Assembly: GCA_963783085.1 (NCBI GenBank)
Contig: CAWAMJ010000012.1
Coordinates: 62,001 to 126,000, forward strand
Reading direction: 5' to 3'
DNA: 64,000 nucleotides
From: CAVYUC01 sp963783085
GTDB lineage: Bacteria > Bacteroidota > Bacteroidia > Bacteroidales > Prolixibacteraceae
This document shows, piece by piece, positions 18,003 to 27,371 of the stretch. Both the position numbers and the translations under genes were made by a program. The notes below the pieces were generated by a model. That model was not told the origin of the DNA and made no database searches. It saw nothing but the letters and a program-made list of their open reading frames with translations. Each line of letters begins with the position of its first letter. The first letter of the stretch is position 1.

Positions 18003-18974
18003 TTAATTTTCCCCTGATTTTTTGTGTATGGGTTTTCCAATAAGCGTTTCATAAACAAATTGCCCAACTGTTTTTTCCGATTCATCAAGGTCTTTTTCGG
18101 TTTTCTTTTTTATTGCAATCCAATCTTTTTCTGAATCAACTGCCCGGAAACTTCTGCGAACACTTCCTTCTTTATCTAATTTGGGCGAGCCATCTGTTTC
18201 TAACTGTGTAGTAACAACAAATTCTTTTGTTTTTCCAATCCACTTATCTAACTGCTCTTTACTTTGCCGCCTATAAATCCATCCGTTTTCAAGAATTATA
18301 TTGTACCATGTACCTTTCGCATTTGTTTCATCCGTCGCTTCAACTTTTGCAACTTTCAAGGAATAAAACTCTTCTATTTTATCATCGTTTGTTTTTTCTT
18401 CTTCGCCGCGCAATTGGTAGTAGCCTCGTTTTTGATTGAAGTTCAGAATAATCCAAGCTAACTCTTCTTTACTTACTTTTTCAGTCAAAGCCTTTTTTCT
18501 TAGAAAATAAATTGTCCAGTCGTACGGGATTTTTAGTTTTTGTCCGTTTGCTTTAAATTCTGCAACCATCTCCTTAAAACTATCTTGAAAAATAAATTCA
18601 TGTTTGGACGAGCCATCTTTTCGGTAATTAAGCTTAATTTCTTTTCCGTCTTTAAATTGCCCCAACCGGTTCTCAAAGTCGATATTTTCAGCATAATGTG
18701 CGGGTAAGAATCCAAGAATTTTTAAAACGCGGTGTAAGCGTTCACGTCTCAATACATCTTTTTGGTATAATCGCCGGACACCTCTAAACCCGGTCCGTTC
18801 TGCAGTTTGTGAAATAGAAACACCCGAGTCGAATTTACCTAAAACATCCTGGCTCATCGGAATAATCCGGCTACCAAGTCCATTGATTTTACCTTCCTTT
18901 TTCTCGAAATCATGTTGCACCAACGCCCAACCAATTGAGTTGGTCCCTAAGTCAAGTCCTAAAATTCGTTTCAT
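18003..18974 (-). pseudogene. Open N-terminal Cas9 fragment: RuvC-I, bridge helix, start of recognition lobe
   Basis: A continuous 323-codon frame starts at the true cas9 ATG. It contains RuvC-I (RILGLDLGTNSIGWALV, catalytic Asp at residue 8), the Arg-rich bridge helix (RTGFRGVRRLYQKDVLRRER, about residues 60-79) and the beginning of the REC region. It ends at a TAA at 18003-18005, shortly after the first frameshift; recognisable Cas9 sequence (SELTKILKTQKQ) continues beyond in another frame. If expressed, it would be a short Cas9 fragment without RuvC-II, HNH or the PAM-interacting domain. Confidence 0.85.
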
Positions 18975-18978
18975 AATA

Positions 18979-19009
18979 TTTGTGGTTTAATTATTTATAG
19001 CTAATTTTG
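18979..19009 (+). promoter_or_regulatory. Bacteroidota-type promoter of tracrRNA
   Basis: A TTTG -33 element (18979-18982), 19-bp spacing and a perfect TAnnTTTG -7 element (TAATTTTG, 19002-19009) predict a start near 19014, one base before the anti-repeat. The -33 box lies 4 bp upstream of the cas9 start codon on the opposite strand. Confidence 0.8.
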
Positions 19010-19013
19010 GTTT

Positions 19014-19092
19014 TACAATTTGAAGCAACTCACAATAAGGATTATTCCGTTGTGAAAACATTTAAAGCGGTCTCGAGAGGGGTCGCTTTTTT
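19014..19092 (+). ncRNA. tracrRNA
   Basis: The anti-repeat at 19015-19036 (ACAATTTGAAGCAACTCACA and on) is complementary to repeat nt 1-23 with one bulge and one internal mismatch plus an end mismatch. It is followed by a nexus-like hairpin (AAGGATTATTCC, 19037-19048) and a U/A-rich linker. The 3' end is an 11-bp stem (19064-19074 with 19079-19089) capped by a GAGA tetraloop and followed by a T tract. Promoter, anti-repeat, nexus and terminator are all in order, giving an ~80-nt RNA. It would pair with pre-crRNA for RNase III processing and load Cas9. It is divergent from cas9 and on the same strand as the array. Unlike cas9, it shows no sign of decay. Confidence 0.9.
19064..19092 (+). terminator. 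tracrRNA terminator
   Basis: AAAGCGGTCTC and GGGGTCGCTTT form an 11-bp stem with three G-U pairs around a GAGA tetraloop, followed by Ts at 19090-19092. It doubles as the 3' hairpin of tracrRNA. Confidence 0.82.
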
Positions 19093-19254
19093 AGTTTTAC
19101 CTTCTAAAAGTAGAAATTCTGTTTAACAATTTTTTGATTATCGTCATTTTTTTGCACCGGGGCTGCTCGACTGTCGTTTTCTGATTTTTGTTACTGAGTT
19201 CAATCATTCCAATAATTGATGTTATTTTTGATGTAATTTCAATTCGGTCCGAAC

Positions 19255-21882
19255 ATGGCATCAAAATACCGCCTTTTCTTTTTTCTGTTAATCGGTTTCT
19301 GCTGGATTTTATTTCAGGCACACGGACAGGAAATTACCGGAACAGTTTTCAACAGCGACAAAGAGCCGGTTCCGTACGCTACCGTTTTTGTGCGGGAAAC
19401 GCGGCAGGGAACAATTACCAATACCAACGGCCTCTTTAAAATTCAATTGCCAAAAGGAATTTACCACCTGACTATTCGTTCGCTCGGGTACCTGCAAACC
19501 GGGAAGGAAATCGACCTTCGAACCGACAGCCTGCATGTTGATGTTATCCTGGGGCGACAGGAATTCCAAATTAAAGAGGTAAAAGTTTTTCCGGGAAAAG
19601 AGGACCCGGCGTATTTTATTGTCAGGAAGGCGATGGCACAGGCGGCTTACTACCGCGAAAAAATAAAACATTACGAAGCCGAACTGTACATCAAAAGCAA
19701 CTTTACGTTCACAAACATTCCGAAATTGTACCGGAAAACCCTGGAAATAGACGGACAGGAACTTGGTGACGTTTTGAAGGAAGACCGGACATACGTCATC
19801 GAATCGTTCAATAAAATCACGTTTGATTACCCGGGAAAATACAAGCAGGAGGTCCTTGCCAAAAAAAGTTCGCTGGTGGGTTTCGACGAACCGCCGGTGA
19901 TGGGATTGATTACCGCAAATTTTTATGAGGAACGTCCGAACCAGGTGATTTCACCGCTTTCGCCGCTGGCGTTGCAGCATTATAATTACCGGTACGAAGG
20001 CTTCATTTCCGCCGGAAACCTCGACGTTTTCAAAATAAAAGTGGAACCTAAAAGAAAAAGCGGCGAACTGGTAAATGGCTACATGTACATCGTGGACCAG
20101 CTTTGGTGCCTTTACAGTGTTGACTTTAACACGCGGATGGAATTTTTTGAATACCGCCTGAAACAGCAGTACGAAAACCTGGACAACAACAACTGGCTTC
20201 CGGTTTCGCACCTCATCGAAGGCCGGTTTTCGGCTCTGGGTTTGAAAGGTGAATTTAATTACGGCGCCTCCCTCAATTACTCGGAAATTGAAGAAAATGA
20301 TTTCGCCGTAAATCCTGCTTTTTCACCTGATTCAATGAAAGTTGAACCAAAAGTAACCGACGAAAAAGAGAAGGAGCTCCGGCAGGAAGTGGCTCAAATT
20401 GTTTCCCAGGAAAAGCTAACCAACCGCGATGTAAAAAAAGTTGGCCGACTGAACCGGAAAATTTTAAAAGAACAGTACCGGGACAGTACATTCGCGGCGG
20501 CATCGCAGGAAAATTACAAGCTCGAGGATAAGCCGGATTCCATTATCAATGAAAGAGCATATTGGGATACGATACGGACTATTCCGTTTACCCAGGCGGA
20601 ACTGCGCGGTTACGAAATTGTTGATTCATTGCGTTCGTCCACGACAACGGCTGAGGATTCGATCATGAAATCGGAAGCAAAGAAAAAACAGGCAATTATG
20701 CGGCTGGTGCTTGGCCACAGCGATTTTTGCCCGGATTCGCTCATTACTTTTGGTTACGGCGGATTGCTGGCTGCGCATAATTACGATTTCAATACCGTTG
20801 ACGGCAATAAATACAGACAAACCTTCCGGCTGAAATTTCAAACTGATTCGGGAAAGTTCATTTCGTTTATTCCCGAAATCGGCTATGCATTTAACCGAAA
20901 AACCCTGTTTTGGAAAGTGGAAAGCCAACTGGAAAATATATTGTGGAAAAACAACAGCCTGCAGTTTGAAACCGGCAAACTGAGCCGCGATTTCAAACCG
21001 GAAGGATTCGGGGTAACTCCGGATTTAAACGCCATGTCAGCCTGGGTATTTGGTAAGAATTATCTCAAATTATTTGAGACTTCTTTTGTTTCATTGAACA
21101 TGCAACAAAAAGTGGTGACGAATTTAACCGTTTACGCGGGAGCGGATTTCAATCACTTCTTCCCGCTGGAAAACCATACGTCTTACAATTTTTCCGATAA
21201 AAAAGAATACGAACCCAATGTTCCTGAAGGACTCACAAAAAACAGCGAGGCGTTGGCGGAACAAAAAAGTTTTGAATATGAAATAGGAGCCGCTTACCAG
21301 CGATCGCAGAAAAAACCCTGGCTCGAAACTTCTGATTTTCTGTTTATCTCTGATTTCTATTCGATAAATGTTTTCTTCAAAAAAGGGGTGCCGGGACCAT
21401 TTTCATCGAATGCCGATTTCAGCCGGATTGAGTTGAATTTCCGGCAGCTAGCCAATATTTCACCGGTTGCAGGCATCGACTGGTATGTTAATGCGGGAAC
21501 TTTCATCAGCAACACCCGGCTGCATTTTTCGCAGTTCAAACATTTTCGCACCGCCGAAAGCCCGGTTTCTTTCCGGCCGTTTACGCATACGTTTCAGTTG
21601 ATCAACGATTACCGCTACAGCACAACCGAAAGTTATGTAACTGCCGGCGCTGAATATCGGACAGAATACCTGTTGCTGCGTTACCTTTCGTTCCTGAACC
21701 AGCGAACCTGGAGCGAAAGTTTACACCTGAATTATCTTTCTACACCGGCGTTGCAAAACTACTGGGAAGCAGGCTACAGTTTAAACAACTTGTTTTTCCT
21801 GGGGAATGTGGGAGTCTTCGCCGCATTTAATGGAAACAAGTTTGAAGCCGTTGAAGTAAAAGTATCGGTTTCGGGGTTGTAA
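19255..21882 (+). CDS. DUF5686 / carboxypeptidase-regulatory-like domain outer-membrane protein
   Basis: This 875-residue exported protein has a signal peptide ending about HGQ (residue 25). A carboxypeptidase D regulatory-like domain follows (EITGTVFNSDKEPVPYATVFV, about residues 26-110), of the kind found at the N-terminus of Bacteroidota surface proteins. The remaining ~750 residues match DUF5686, with alternating aromatic/polar strands typical of an outer-membrane beta-barrel toward the C-terminus. Function unknown; the domain pair is widespread in the phylum. The upstream gap contains the tracrRNA gene and about 160 bp without a clear -33 element, although a TATTTTTG (19223-19230) could serve as -7. 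Confidence 0.85.
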   Translation: MASKYRLFFFLLIGFCWILFQAHGQEITGTVFNSDKEPVPYATVFVRETRQGTITNTNGLFKIQLPKGIYHLTIRSLGYLQTGKEIDLRTDSLHVDVILGRQEFQIKEVKVFPGKEDPAYFIVRKAMAQAAYYREKIKHYEAELYIKSNFTFTNIPKLYRKTLEIDGQELGDVLKEDRTYVIESFNKITFDYPGKYKQEVLAKKSSLVGFDEPPVMGLITANFYEERPNQVISPLSPLALQHYNYRYEGFISAGNLDVFKIKVEPKRKSGELVNGYMYIVDQLWCLYSVDFNTRMEFFEYRLKQQYENLDNNNWLPVSHLIEGRFSALGLKGEFNYGASLNYSEIEENDFAVNPAFSPDSMKVEPKVTDEKEKELRQEVAQIVSQEKLTNRDVKKVGRLNRKILKEQYRDSTFAAASQENYKLEDKPDSIINERAYWDTIRTIPFTQAELRGYEIVDSLRSSTTTAEDSIMKSEAKKKQAIMRLVLGHSDFCPDSLITFGYGGLLAAHNYDFNTVDGNKYRQTFRLKFQTDSGKFISFIPEIGYAFNRKTLFWKVESQLENILWKNNSLQFETGKLSRDFKPEGFGVTPDLNAMSAWVFGKNYLKLFETSFVSLNMQQKVVTNLTVYAGADFNHFFPLENHTSYNFSDKKEYEPNVPEGLTKNSEALAEQKSFEYEIGAAYQRSQKKPWLETSDFLFISDFYSINVFFKKGVPGPFSSNADFSRIELNFRQLANISPVAGIDWYVNAGTFISNTRLHFSQFKHFRTAESPVSFRPFTHTFQLINDYRYSTTESYVTAGAEYRTEYLLLRYLSFLNQRTWSESLHLNYLSTPALQNYWEAGYSLNNLFFLGNVGVFAAFNGNKFEAVEVKVSVSGL

Positions 21883-21892
21883 CCATCAACAT

Positions 21893-22435
21893 TTACAGTT
21901 TATTAATAATTTTCTGTACGGTGTTCCAGTTTCTTGTTGTAATTTCTTTTCCGTAAAAACGTTCCAGAATTTCCATTGCTTTCACGGTTCCTGAAACCGA
22001 AAGATCCAAAACACTGAAAACCATTTTTTCTTTCACATCCAAAATCTGAAATGATCTATCTTCAGACATCCACGGTAAAAGTACATCGGCATCCGGCGCT
22101 TGTTTTAAAAATGAAACGTATAAACGGATGTCTTTGGTTATTTTGACACCGCCAAACGGGTTGTGTTGTTGAATCTTACGCAAATCTTCGGATTTTCTGA
22201 TCAGCACCGGAACGGGGAAACCAAAACAATGTTTAAGAAAATCTGCCACTGTTTTTTCAAGTTCACCAACGACGGTTGTTTCTGTTTCAAAAATTACATT
22301 ACCCGAATTCAGCAGGGTAATCACATTCCGAAATCCTTGTTTTTCCATCTGGTTTCGGAGTTCCGCCATCGGAACTTTTTTATGTCCTCCAATGTTAATG
22401 CCGCGCAGAAAAGCAATGTATTTAACGTTTTTCAT
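21893..22435 (-). CDS. DUF1697 domain-containing protein
   Basis: The protein matches the DUF1697 family (YIAFLRGINIGGHKKVPMAEL at the start, then LNSGNVIFE). I start at 22435 because family members begin with a few residues before YIAFLRGIN; an in-frame ATG ten codons earlier (22465) would add a lysine-rich leader. That gives 180 residues, the usual size. It is soluble and cytoplasmic; the family's function is unknown. It lies 38 bp downstream of the amidohydrolase gene on the same strand and converges with the DUF5686 gene, 10 bp apart. Confidence 0.85.
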   Translation of the reverse strand: MKNVKYIAFLRGINIGGHKKVPMAELRNQMEKQGFRNVITLLNSGNVIFETETTVVGELEKTVADFLKHCFGFPVPVLIRKSEDLRKIQQHNPFGGVKITKDIRLYVSFLKQAPDADVLLPWMSEDRSFQILDVKEKMVFSVLDLSVSGTVKAMEILERFYGKEITTRNWNTVQKIINKL

Positions 22436-22473
22436 GGATTTTCTCTTTTTAGTTCCGGTTTTCATTTCTTCTT

Positions 22474-23853
22474 TTACTGATTTTCAATTTTCAACCGCGG
22501 AAAACAATTTATTGCATTTTCCCTGAAAACAGCCGAGATTATTTTTTTAGCGGTTGCTTCATCGGTTTGTCCGCCCGATATTCTTTCGGCCAGCACCTCG
22601 CAAACCACTTGCTTCCCAAATTCGTGCGAACCAACCGCTTCTTCGATAAAATGACAGTCGCCACCCCATAGAATTTTATTGTATGGCACACAATCGAGCA
22701 TTTCATTGAATGTTATTTTCGCCCGTTCTTTTGAAATTTGCGGCAGCCACACCAGGTTGAGGTATACGTTTGGAAACATTTTTCCGAGTGCGGTAAATTC
22801 ACCGGTCCAGGGAAACCCGCCGTGAAAAATGTCGAAACGTGTTTTCGGATGTTCCAGGAATAAATTGTTGATATTGGCCGGATTTCCGTTTTCGAGCCGG
22901 TTACCGTTTCCGGCCATATAACCGGTATGAATTTGGACGGTCAGGTTGTATTCCGCCGCTTTATCGAGAAACCAGTGAAACATAAAATCCTGTAACGCCT
23001 TATGCTCCGATGCCGTTAAACCGTTAGATTTTCCATATAATTCATCTGCAACCTCCCCCGGCGTATTTTCGTAATAAATCGTTCTGCTGTACGCCATTGA
23101 ATTTTTCAATGCGACCGCACCATGTTTTATGGCTGATTGCAAAATAAAATCGGCAAACATCAGGTATTCATCAAGTGTATTAATTGTTTTCACGCCTGTT
23201 GCTTCAGTGAAATTTGCAACTGTTTTGTTGTTTGGTGTAAATACCTCGCGCGCCCTGCCAATGTTGTTTACCAATTGGTTCACAGGCAAAACTAGAGTAA
23301 AATATTTTTCATTTACGTTTAAATTCAAAGGCGACCAATGCTGATCAATGAGCATGGTTTCGAAACCTGCCTGTTTAAAACACGAATCGAACCAGACCGG
23401 GTAATTTCGGTAATTGGATTCAATCTGATGAGAAAGTCGCTCAATGCCATCTTTTGTAAATGCTTTTTCGTTATACCCGTAACATTTTTTGAATCCTTCC
23501 AGGAACTGACCGTAATAACTGGTTTGACTGCAAAAGCTGAGAAAATTCCCGTTTTCGTCCCAAAGTTCGCCGGGTGTTTTGCTGTTTAACAAATCTGTTG
23601 TCAATTTATCTGCCCCGGCTGTAATCATATCGGCCATTAGATATGAATTAGCGAGCAGTACCCAGAAATTGTAATTTTCATACCCCATTTCTGCCGGATT
23701 TCGCTGATGTTCATGTGTGTTGATTATTTTAACCGCCCCTGCGAAATCCATTAACTCATTGTACGTATTTTTTTGTGGTGACGAAAAGCCCCCGGAAATA
23801 AGGGCAAGCGTTACAAGGATAACCTGAAAAGTAACCTGTTTTGCCTTTTTCAT
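22474..23853 (-). CDS. Exported amidohydrolase-family protein
   Basis: This 459-residue protein carries an N-terminal signal peptide (VTFQVILVTLALISGGFSS). The body is a metal-dependent amidohydrolase-2 type TIM barrel: an early HxH-like motif (IINTHEHQRN, about residue 47), a central His (VQIHTGYMAGNG), a later FDIFHGGFP, and an Asp near the end (ILWGGDCHFIEEA). These positions match the metal-ligand pattern of the superfamily. The substrate cannot be told from sequence; related proteins include decarboxylases, lactonases and uronate isomerase-like enzymes. It is transcribed toward DUF1697. Confidence 0.8.
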   Translation of the reverse strand: MKKAKQVTFQVILVTLALISGGFSSPQKNTYNELMDFAGAVKIINTHEHQRNPAEMGYENYNFWVLLANSYLMADMITAGADKLTTDLLNSKTPGELWDENGNFLSFCSQTSYYGQFLEGFKKCYGYNEKAFTKDGIERLSHQIESNYRNYPVWFDSCFKQAGFETMLIDQHWSPLNLNVNEKYFTLVLPVNQLVNNIGRAREVFTPNNKTVANFTEATGVKTINTLDEYLMFADFILQSAIKHGAVALKNSMAYSRTIYYENTPGEVADELYGKSNGLTASEHKALQDFMFHWFLDKAAEYNLTVQIHTGYMAGNGNRLENGNPANINNLFLEHPKTRFDIFHGGFPWTGEFTALGKMFPNVYLNLVWLPQISKERAKITFNEMLDCVPYNKILWGGDCHFIEEAVGSHEFGKQVVCEVLAERISGGQTDEATAKKIISAVFRENAINCFPRLKIENQ

Positions 23854-24056
23854 TTTTTACAGATTTAGTTGAGCTGATCGATTTATTCCGGATAAAGGTA
23901 AAAAAACAATCAGATGAAATTAAAAACGATCTTAACGGATATTCATCCGGTTTTCCATTTTTCGGAACCTTTTTAATCAAATCTCTGAATTTGCCAGATT
24001 TCCAAAAAGCGATAATTTAGCGACTTCTTTTATAAACAAATAAAAACAGACCAACA

Positions 24057-25283
24057 TTGAAATTATCTAAAATTAAACTGCACTGGCAAATTCTGGCCGC
24101 TCTGATACTGGCTGTAATTTTCGGTTATTTTTTTCCGGCAGGCGTAACCTACGTATCGTGGTTGGGAGATATTTTCCTCAGAGCGTTAAAAATGGTCATC
24201 ATCCCGCTTGTTTTCAGCTCGATTGTTAGCGGGGTTACCAGCATTGGCGCCGGAAAAAACCTGGGCCGCCTCGGATTAAAAACACTATCCTACTACCTTG
24301 TAACCAGCACGTTGGCCATACTAACCGGATTAACATTTGTAAACCTTGTTGAGCCGGGAGTGGGGGTCGATCTCGGATTTCAAAAAGAAGTGGAAGGACT
24401 GGCAGAACATGCCGGCTCGGTGAAAGATATTCTCTACCGCCTGATTCCGGAAAACATTGTAGATGTGATGGCACAGGGGGAAATTCTTCCTGTTATTTTC
24501 TTCGCAATTATTTTTGGTTTTTTCATTACTCAGGTAGAAACCCGCTACAAAGCTTCGCTTTCCACATTTTTCGATGCAGTTTTCGATGTGATGATGAAAG
24601 TAACGCTTTTCATTATCAAATTTACCCCACTCGGAATTTTCGGGATTGTTGCGCGCGAAGTAGCCCGAAATTCGGAACAACTGGCGAGTATTGCGGGAAG
24701 TCTGGCAGTTTACAGCTTGTGTGTGGTTGCAGGTTTAATTTTTCATGCATTTGTAACACTTCCGCTCATTGTGCGAATTATTGGGAAAGCCCGTCCGTTT
24801 GCTCATCTTAAAAACATGAGTACTGCATTGCTCACGGCTTTTTCCACTTCATCGTCGAGCGCGACACTGCCAATAACAATGGAAGCGCTGGAGCATAACA
24901 GCGGCGTTTCCAATAAAATTACCAGTTTTACGTTGCCACTGGGCGCTACCATTAATATGGACGGAACAGCGCTGTATGAATGTGTGGCAGCAATGTTTAT
25001 CGCACAGGCATACGGGGTGGATTTAACATTCCTTCAGCAAATGATGGTGGTTTTTACGGCATTGCTGGCTTCGATTGGGGCCGCCGGAATTCCCATGGCC
25101 GGACTTGTAATGATTACTGTGGTACTTTCTGCCGTCGGCCTTCCGCTGGAAGGAATCGGATTAATTTTAGCCGTTGACCGGATTCTCGATATGCTCAGGA
25201 CTTCCGTAAACGTATGGAGCGACAGTTGTGGCGCCGTGACCATTGCACGTTCGGAAAATGAAGCCACTTCTGTTGCTGTTTAA
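24057..25283 (+). CDS. Dicarboxylate/amino acid:cation symporter (DAACS family)
   Basis: This 408-residue inner-membrane protein has about eight hydrophobic segments and two re-entrant loops. Family hallmarks are the serine-rich motif AFSTSSSSATLPITMEALE and TLPLGATINMDGTALYE, followed by the last helix motif DRILDMLRTSVNVWSD. It imports glutamate/aspartate or C4-dicarboxylates with Na+ or H+. The start used is a TTG at 24057; no in-frame ATG lies near it, and residues KLSKIKLHWQILAAL are typical of the N-terminus. The gene is monocistronic, followed by a 150-bp gap with nothing recognised. Confidence 0.92.
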   Translation: MKLSKIKLHWQILAALILAVIFGYFFPAGVTYVSWLGDIFLRALKMVIIPLVFSSIVSGVTSIGAGKNLGRLGLKTLSYYLVTSTLAILTGLTFVNLVEPGVGVDLGFQKEVEGLAEHAGSVKDILYRLIPENIVDVMAQGEILPVIFFAIIFGFFITQVETRYKASLSTFFDAVFDVMMKVTLFIIKFTPLGIFGIVAREVARNSEQLASIAGSLAVYSLCVVAGLIFHAFVTLPLIVRIIGKARPFAHLKNMSTALLTAFSTSSSSATLPITMEALEHNSGVSNKITSFTLPLGATINMDGTALYECVAAMFIAQAYGVDLTFLQQMMVVFTALLASIGAAGIPMAGLVMITVVLSAVGLPLEGIGLILAVDRILDMLRTSVNVWSDSCGAVTIARSENEATSVAV

Positions 25284-25433
25284 AATCATCTGCAAAATTA
25301 TTGTTTTAATCGACAACAGGCTATCATTTCACCGCATCCTGAACCTGGGAAAATTTACTGCCCAATTCGCAGAAAAGCATTCGTTTTCACGCAATAAACT
25401 CGTAAAATTGTATTTAAATCGATTTCAACGGAC

Positions 25434-26465
25434 ATGAACATTTTTAAGTACCGGGTTTTAAACCACATCCTTTTCTGGATTTTTATCTACGTTTTCTATA
25501 CCATGCCATTCGTGCTAACCAGCGGCGATCTTTCCGAAGCATCTATAAACCTGATTTACATTCCTTTCGATATTATCACCGTTTATGTTGTCATTGAATT
25601 TTTGATTCCTCAGTTTCTGCTGAAGAACCGAAAACTCCTTCTTTTTTTACTGGGTCTGGCGTTAATTATTTCCTTCAACATTACCATCTCGCAATATATC
25701 CGGTACCAAATTCAGCCATTGCTTGGTTTCTGGACCATGAGCCGGCCATTAATCTACGATTTGTTTTATTCGCTGCTCTCAAATTTTATGATTGTTGGTC
25801 TGGCTTCGGCAATGAAATTATTGCGTTATTCCTATCATATTCAATTATCGCAATCGGAACTCGAAAGAAGGACTGCCCAGTCGGAATTGAATATTTTACG
25901 CTCACAAATAAATCCGCATTTTCTTTTTAATACGCTGAACAACATCGATTCTTTAATTTTCGAAGACCGCGATAAGGCATCAAATGCCATTTTCCTGCTT
26001 TCGAAAATTATGCGTTACATGCTCCAGGAATCGAATGCCGATAAGGTGACGGTTGAAAATGAACTGGCCTACATTCGCGATTACCTGAAACTGGTGGAAC
26101 TAAGTTTTAAAAATCCGGATTTCATCAGGTACAGGGAATCCGGGGGCAATACCGGCAAAGAAATCCCGCCGTTGTTGTTTATCCCGATCATTGAAAATAC
26201 TATTAAACACTGCAACAAGCAGGTTAATTCGCCGGGGGTGGACATCGAATTCCGCATCGATGAGGATTTCATCACTTTGAAAACACAGAACTACATCAAA
26301 CCCAATAACCTTAAACTACCCGAACCAACTACCGGCACCGGATTAAAAAATGTGGAGAAAAGGCTAAAACTGTTGTACAACGGGAATTATAAATTTGATA
26401 TCAACAAAAACGATAATAAATTTGAGGTGTTTATTCAGGTTCCTTTACAAAGAAACAACAGGTAA
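25434..26465 (+). CDS. LytS-type sensor histidine kinase
   Basis: The 343-residue protein has four predicted membrane helices in the first ~135 residues, then a short coiled coil and a His_kinase (LytS/YehU type) domain. The phosphoacceptor His is in SQINPHFLFNTLNNIDSL, and the ATPase portion shows PPLLFIPIIENTIKHC and GTGLKNVEKRLKLLY. No separate ligand-binding domain is present, so the signal is probably sensed in the membrane. It is followed after 17 bp by its LytTR response regulator, a standard pair in Bacteroidota. Confidence 0.93.
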   Translation: MNIFKYRVLNHILFWIFIYVFYTMPFVLTSGDLSEASINLIYIPFDIITVYVVIEFLIPQFLLKNRKLLLFLLGLALIISFNITISQYIRYQIQPLLGFWTMSRPLIYDLFYSLLSNFMIVGLASAMKLLRYSYHIQLSQSELERRTAQSELNILRSQINPHFLFNTLNNIDSLIFEDRDKASNAIFLLSKIMRYMLQESNADKVTVENELAYIRDYLKLVELSFKNPDFIRYRESGGNTGKEIPPLLFIPIIENTIKHCNKQVNSPGVDIEFRIDEDFITLKTQNYIKPNNLKLPEPTTGTGLKNVEKRLKLLYNGNYKFDINKNDNKFEVFIQVPLQRNNR

Positions 26466-26482
26466 CCAAAAATTGCACAACC

Positions 26483-27223
26483 ATGAAAATGAATTGCATA
26501 GCAGTTGATGATGAAATACTGGCGCTAAAAAAAATAGAACGATATGCAGCCCGCCTGGATTACCTGAACTTGCTGGGAACATTTGACAACGCACTTTCCA
26601 CCTTTTCCTTTCTCCGCGAAAATAAGGTCGACCTCATTTTCCTTGATATCCAAATGGACGAATTCACCGGGATTCAGTTGCTTGAAACGTTGAAGAATCC
26701 GCCGTATGTCATCCTCACTACGGCATATGATGAATATGCGTTGAAAGCTTACGAACTCGATGTAATGGATTACCTGTTGAAACCAATTCCGTTCGAACGG
26801 TTTGTAAAAGCAACTGAAAAAGTGTATGCCCGATTCATGAAAGATCAGGGACACCATCAACAGGCTGTACCGGAAACAGCGCAACAACAGGAACCTGCAC
26901 GGCAGGAATATACGTTTATCAAATCGGGCAATAAAACCGTGAAGGTTTATTTTAACAAAGTCCTTTATATTGAAGGAATGCGCGATTACCTGCAGATTCA
27001 TACTGAAGACGGCCGCATTATGACGTTGTTAAACTTTAAAAACCTTCCTGATATTTTTGATCCGCAAAAATTTGTGCGCGTTCACAAATCCTATGTGATC
27101 TCGGTAGATAAAATCAACTACATTGAAAACAATACCATCAAAATCGGCGGTAAACTCATTCCCATTAGCAACACATACAAGGTGGCTTTTTATAATTTGC
27201 TGAACAAAAAGAATTTCGTGTAA
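26483..27223 (+). CDS. LytTR-family response regulator
   Basis: The 246-residue regulator has a receiver domain (residues about 3-120; acidic pocket at VDDE, phosphoacceptor Asp in LIFLDIQMDEF, Lys in YLLKPI) and a C-terminal LytTR DNA-binding domain (about 145-246; FIKSGNKTVKVYFNKVLYIEG, FVRVHKSYVISVDKINYIE). A Gln-rich linker joins them. It is the partner of the kinase 17 bp upstream. The targets are unknown; the next gene downstream on the same strand, a serine-hydrolase-fold lipoprotein, is one candidate by position. Confidence 0.94.
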   Translation: MKMNCIAVDDEILALKKIERYAARLDYLNLLGTFDNALSTFSFLRENKVDLIFLDIQMDEFTGIQLLETLKNPPYVILTTAYDEYALKAYELDVMDYLLKPIPFERFVKATEKVYARFMKDQGHHQQAVPETAQQQEPARQEYTFIKSGNKTVKVYFNKVLYIEGMRDYLQIHTEDGRIMTLLNFKNLPDIFDPQKFVRVHKSYVISVDKINYIENNTIKIGGKLIPISNTYKVAFYNLLNKKNFV

Positions 27224-27371
27224 AAAGAAGGTCTGTGTCTTCCGCCTGTCAACTCATTCTACTATTCGCTCCCTTTCCTTTTTACATTTTTTAATAGGTC
27301 AGGTTGAACTGAAATTCCTATTTTTGAACGATTTTCATTAAATAAACCAAATAAAACCAGAGAATATAAAA

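Larger units (their letters stand above)
14196..18974 (-). pseudogene. cas9: cas9 (type II-C), central half disrupted by many frameshifts
   Basis: The full span of ~1,590 codons reads as a type II-C Cas9, the RNA-guided nuclease of the locus. The first 323 and the last 460 residues are uninterrupted, but 15.6-18.0 kb is broken by numerous small indels and stops. Even there the conserved blocks can be read in pieces: recognition lobe (FQEFRLWQFLKNLKIY near 17.6 kb), second strand (DDIIFFQRPLKSKK near 17.8 kb), RuvC-II (NEIHVELGREMKN near 16.6 kb), HNH (SPYTGQVI, then IEHIIPQSRYFDDSFSNK near 16.16-16.26 kb), and the pre-RuvC-III linker (WNEIVSPRFKRLNR near 15.75 kb). Each is in a different frame from its neighbour. 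As written it cannot make full-length Cas9. Decay or local assembly error both remain possible. Confidence 0.9.

Noticed and set aside
19049..19056. GTTGTGAA downstream of the anti-repeat, identical to the repeat 5' end
   Set aside because: The match is only eight bases and lies in the tracrRNA body; it is likely chance and not an extra repeat.
27319..27326. TATTTTTG box upstream of the serine-hydrolase-fold gene as a promoter
   Set aside because: The -7 element is perfect, but there is no TTG/TTTG at 19-21 bp; the nearest TTG is 12 bp away.
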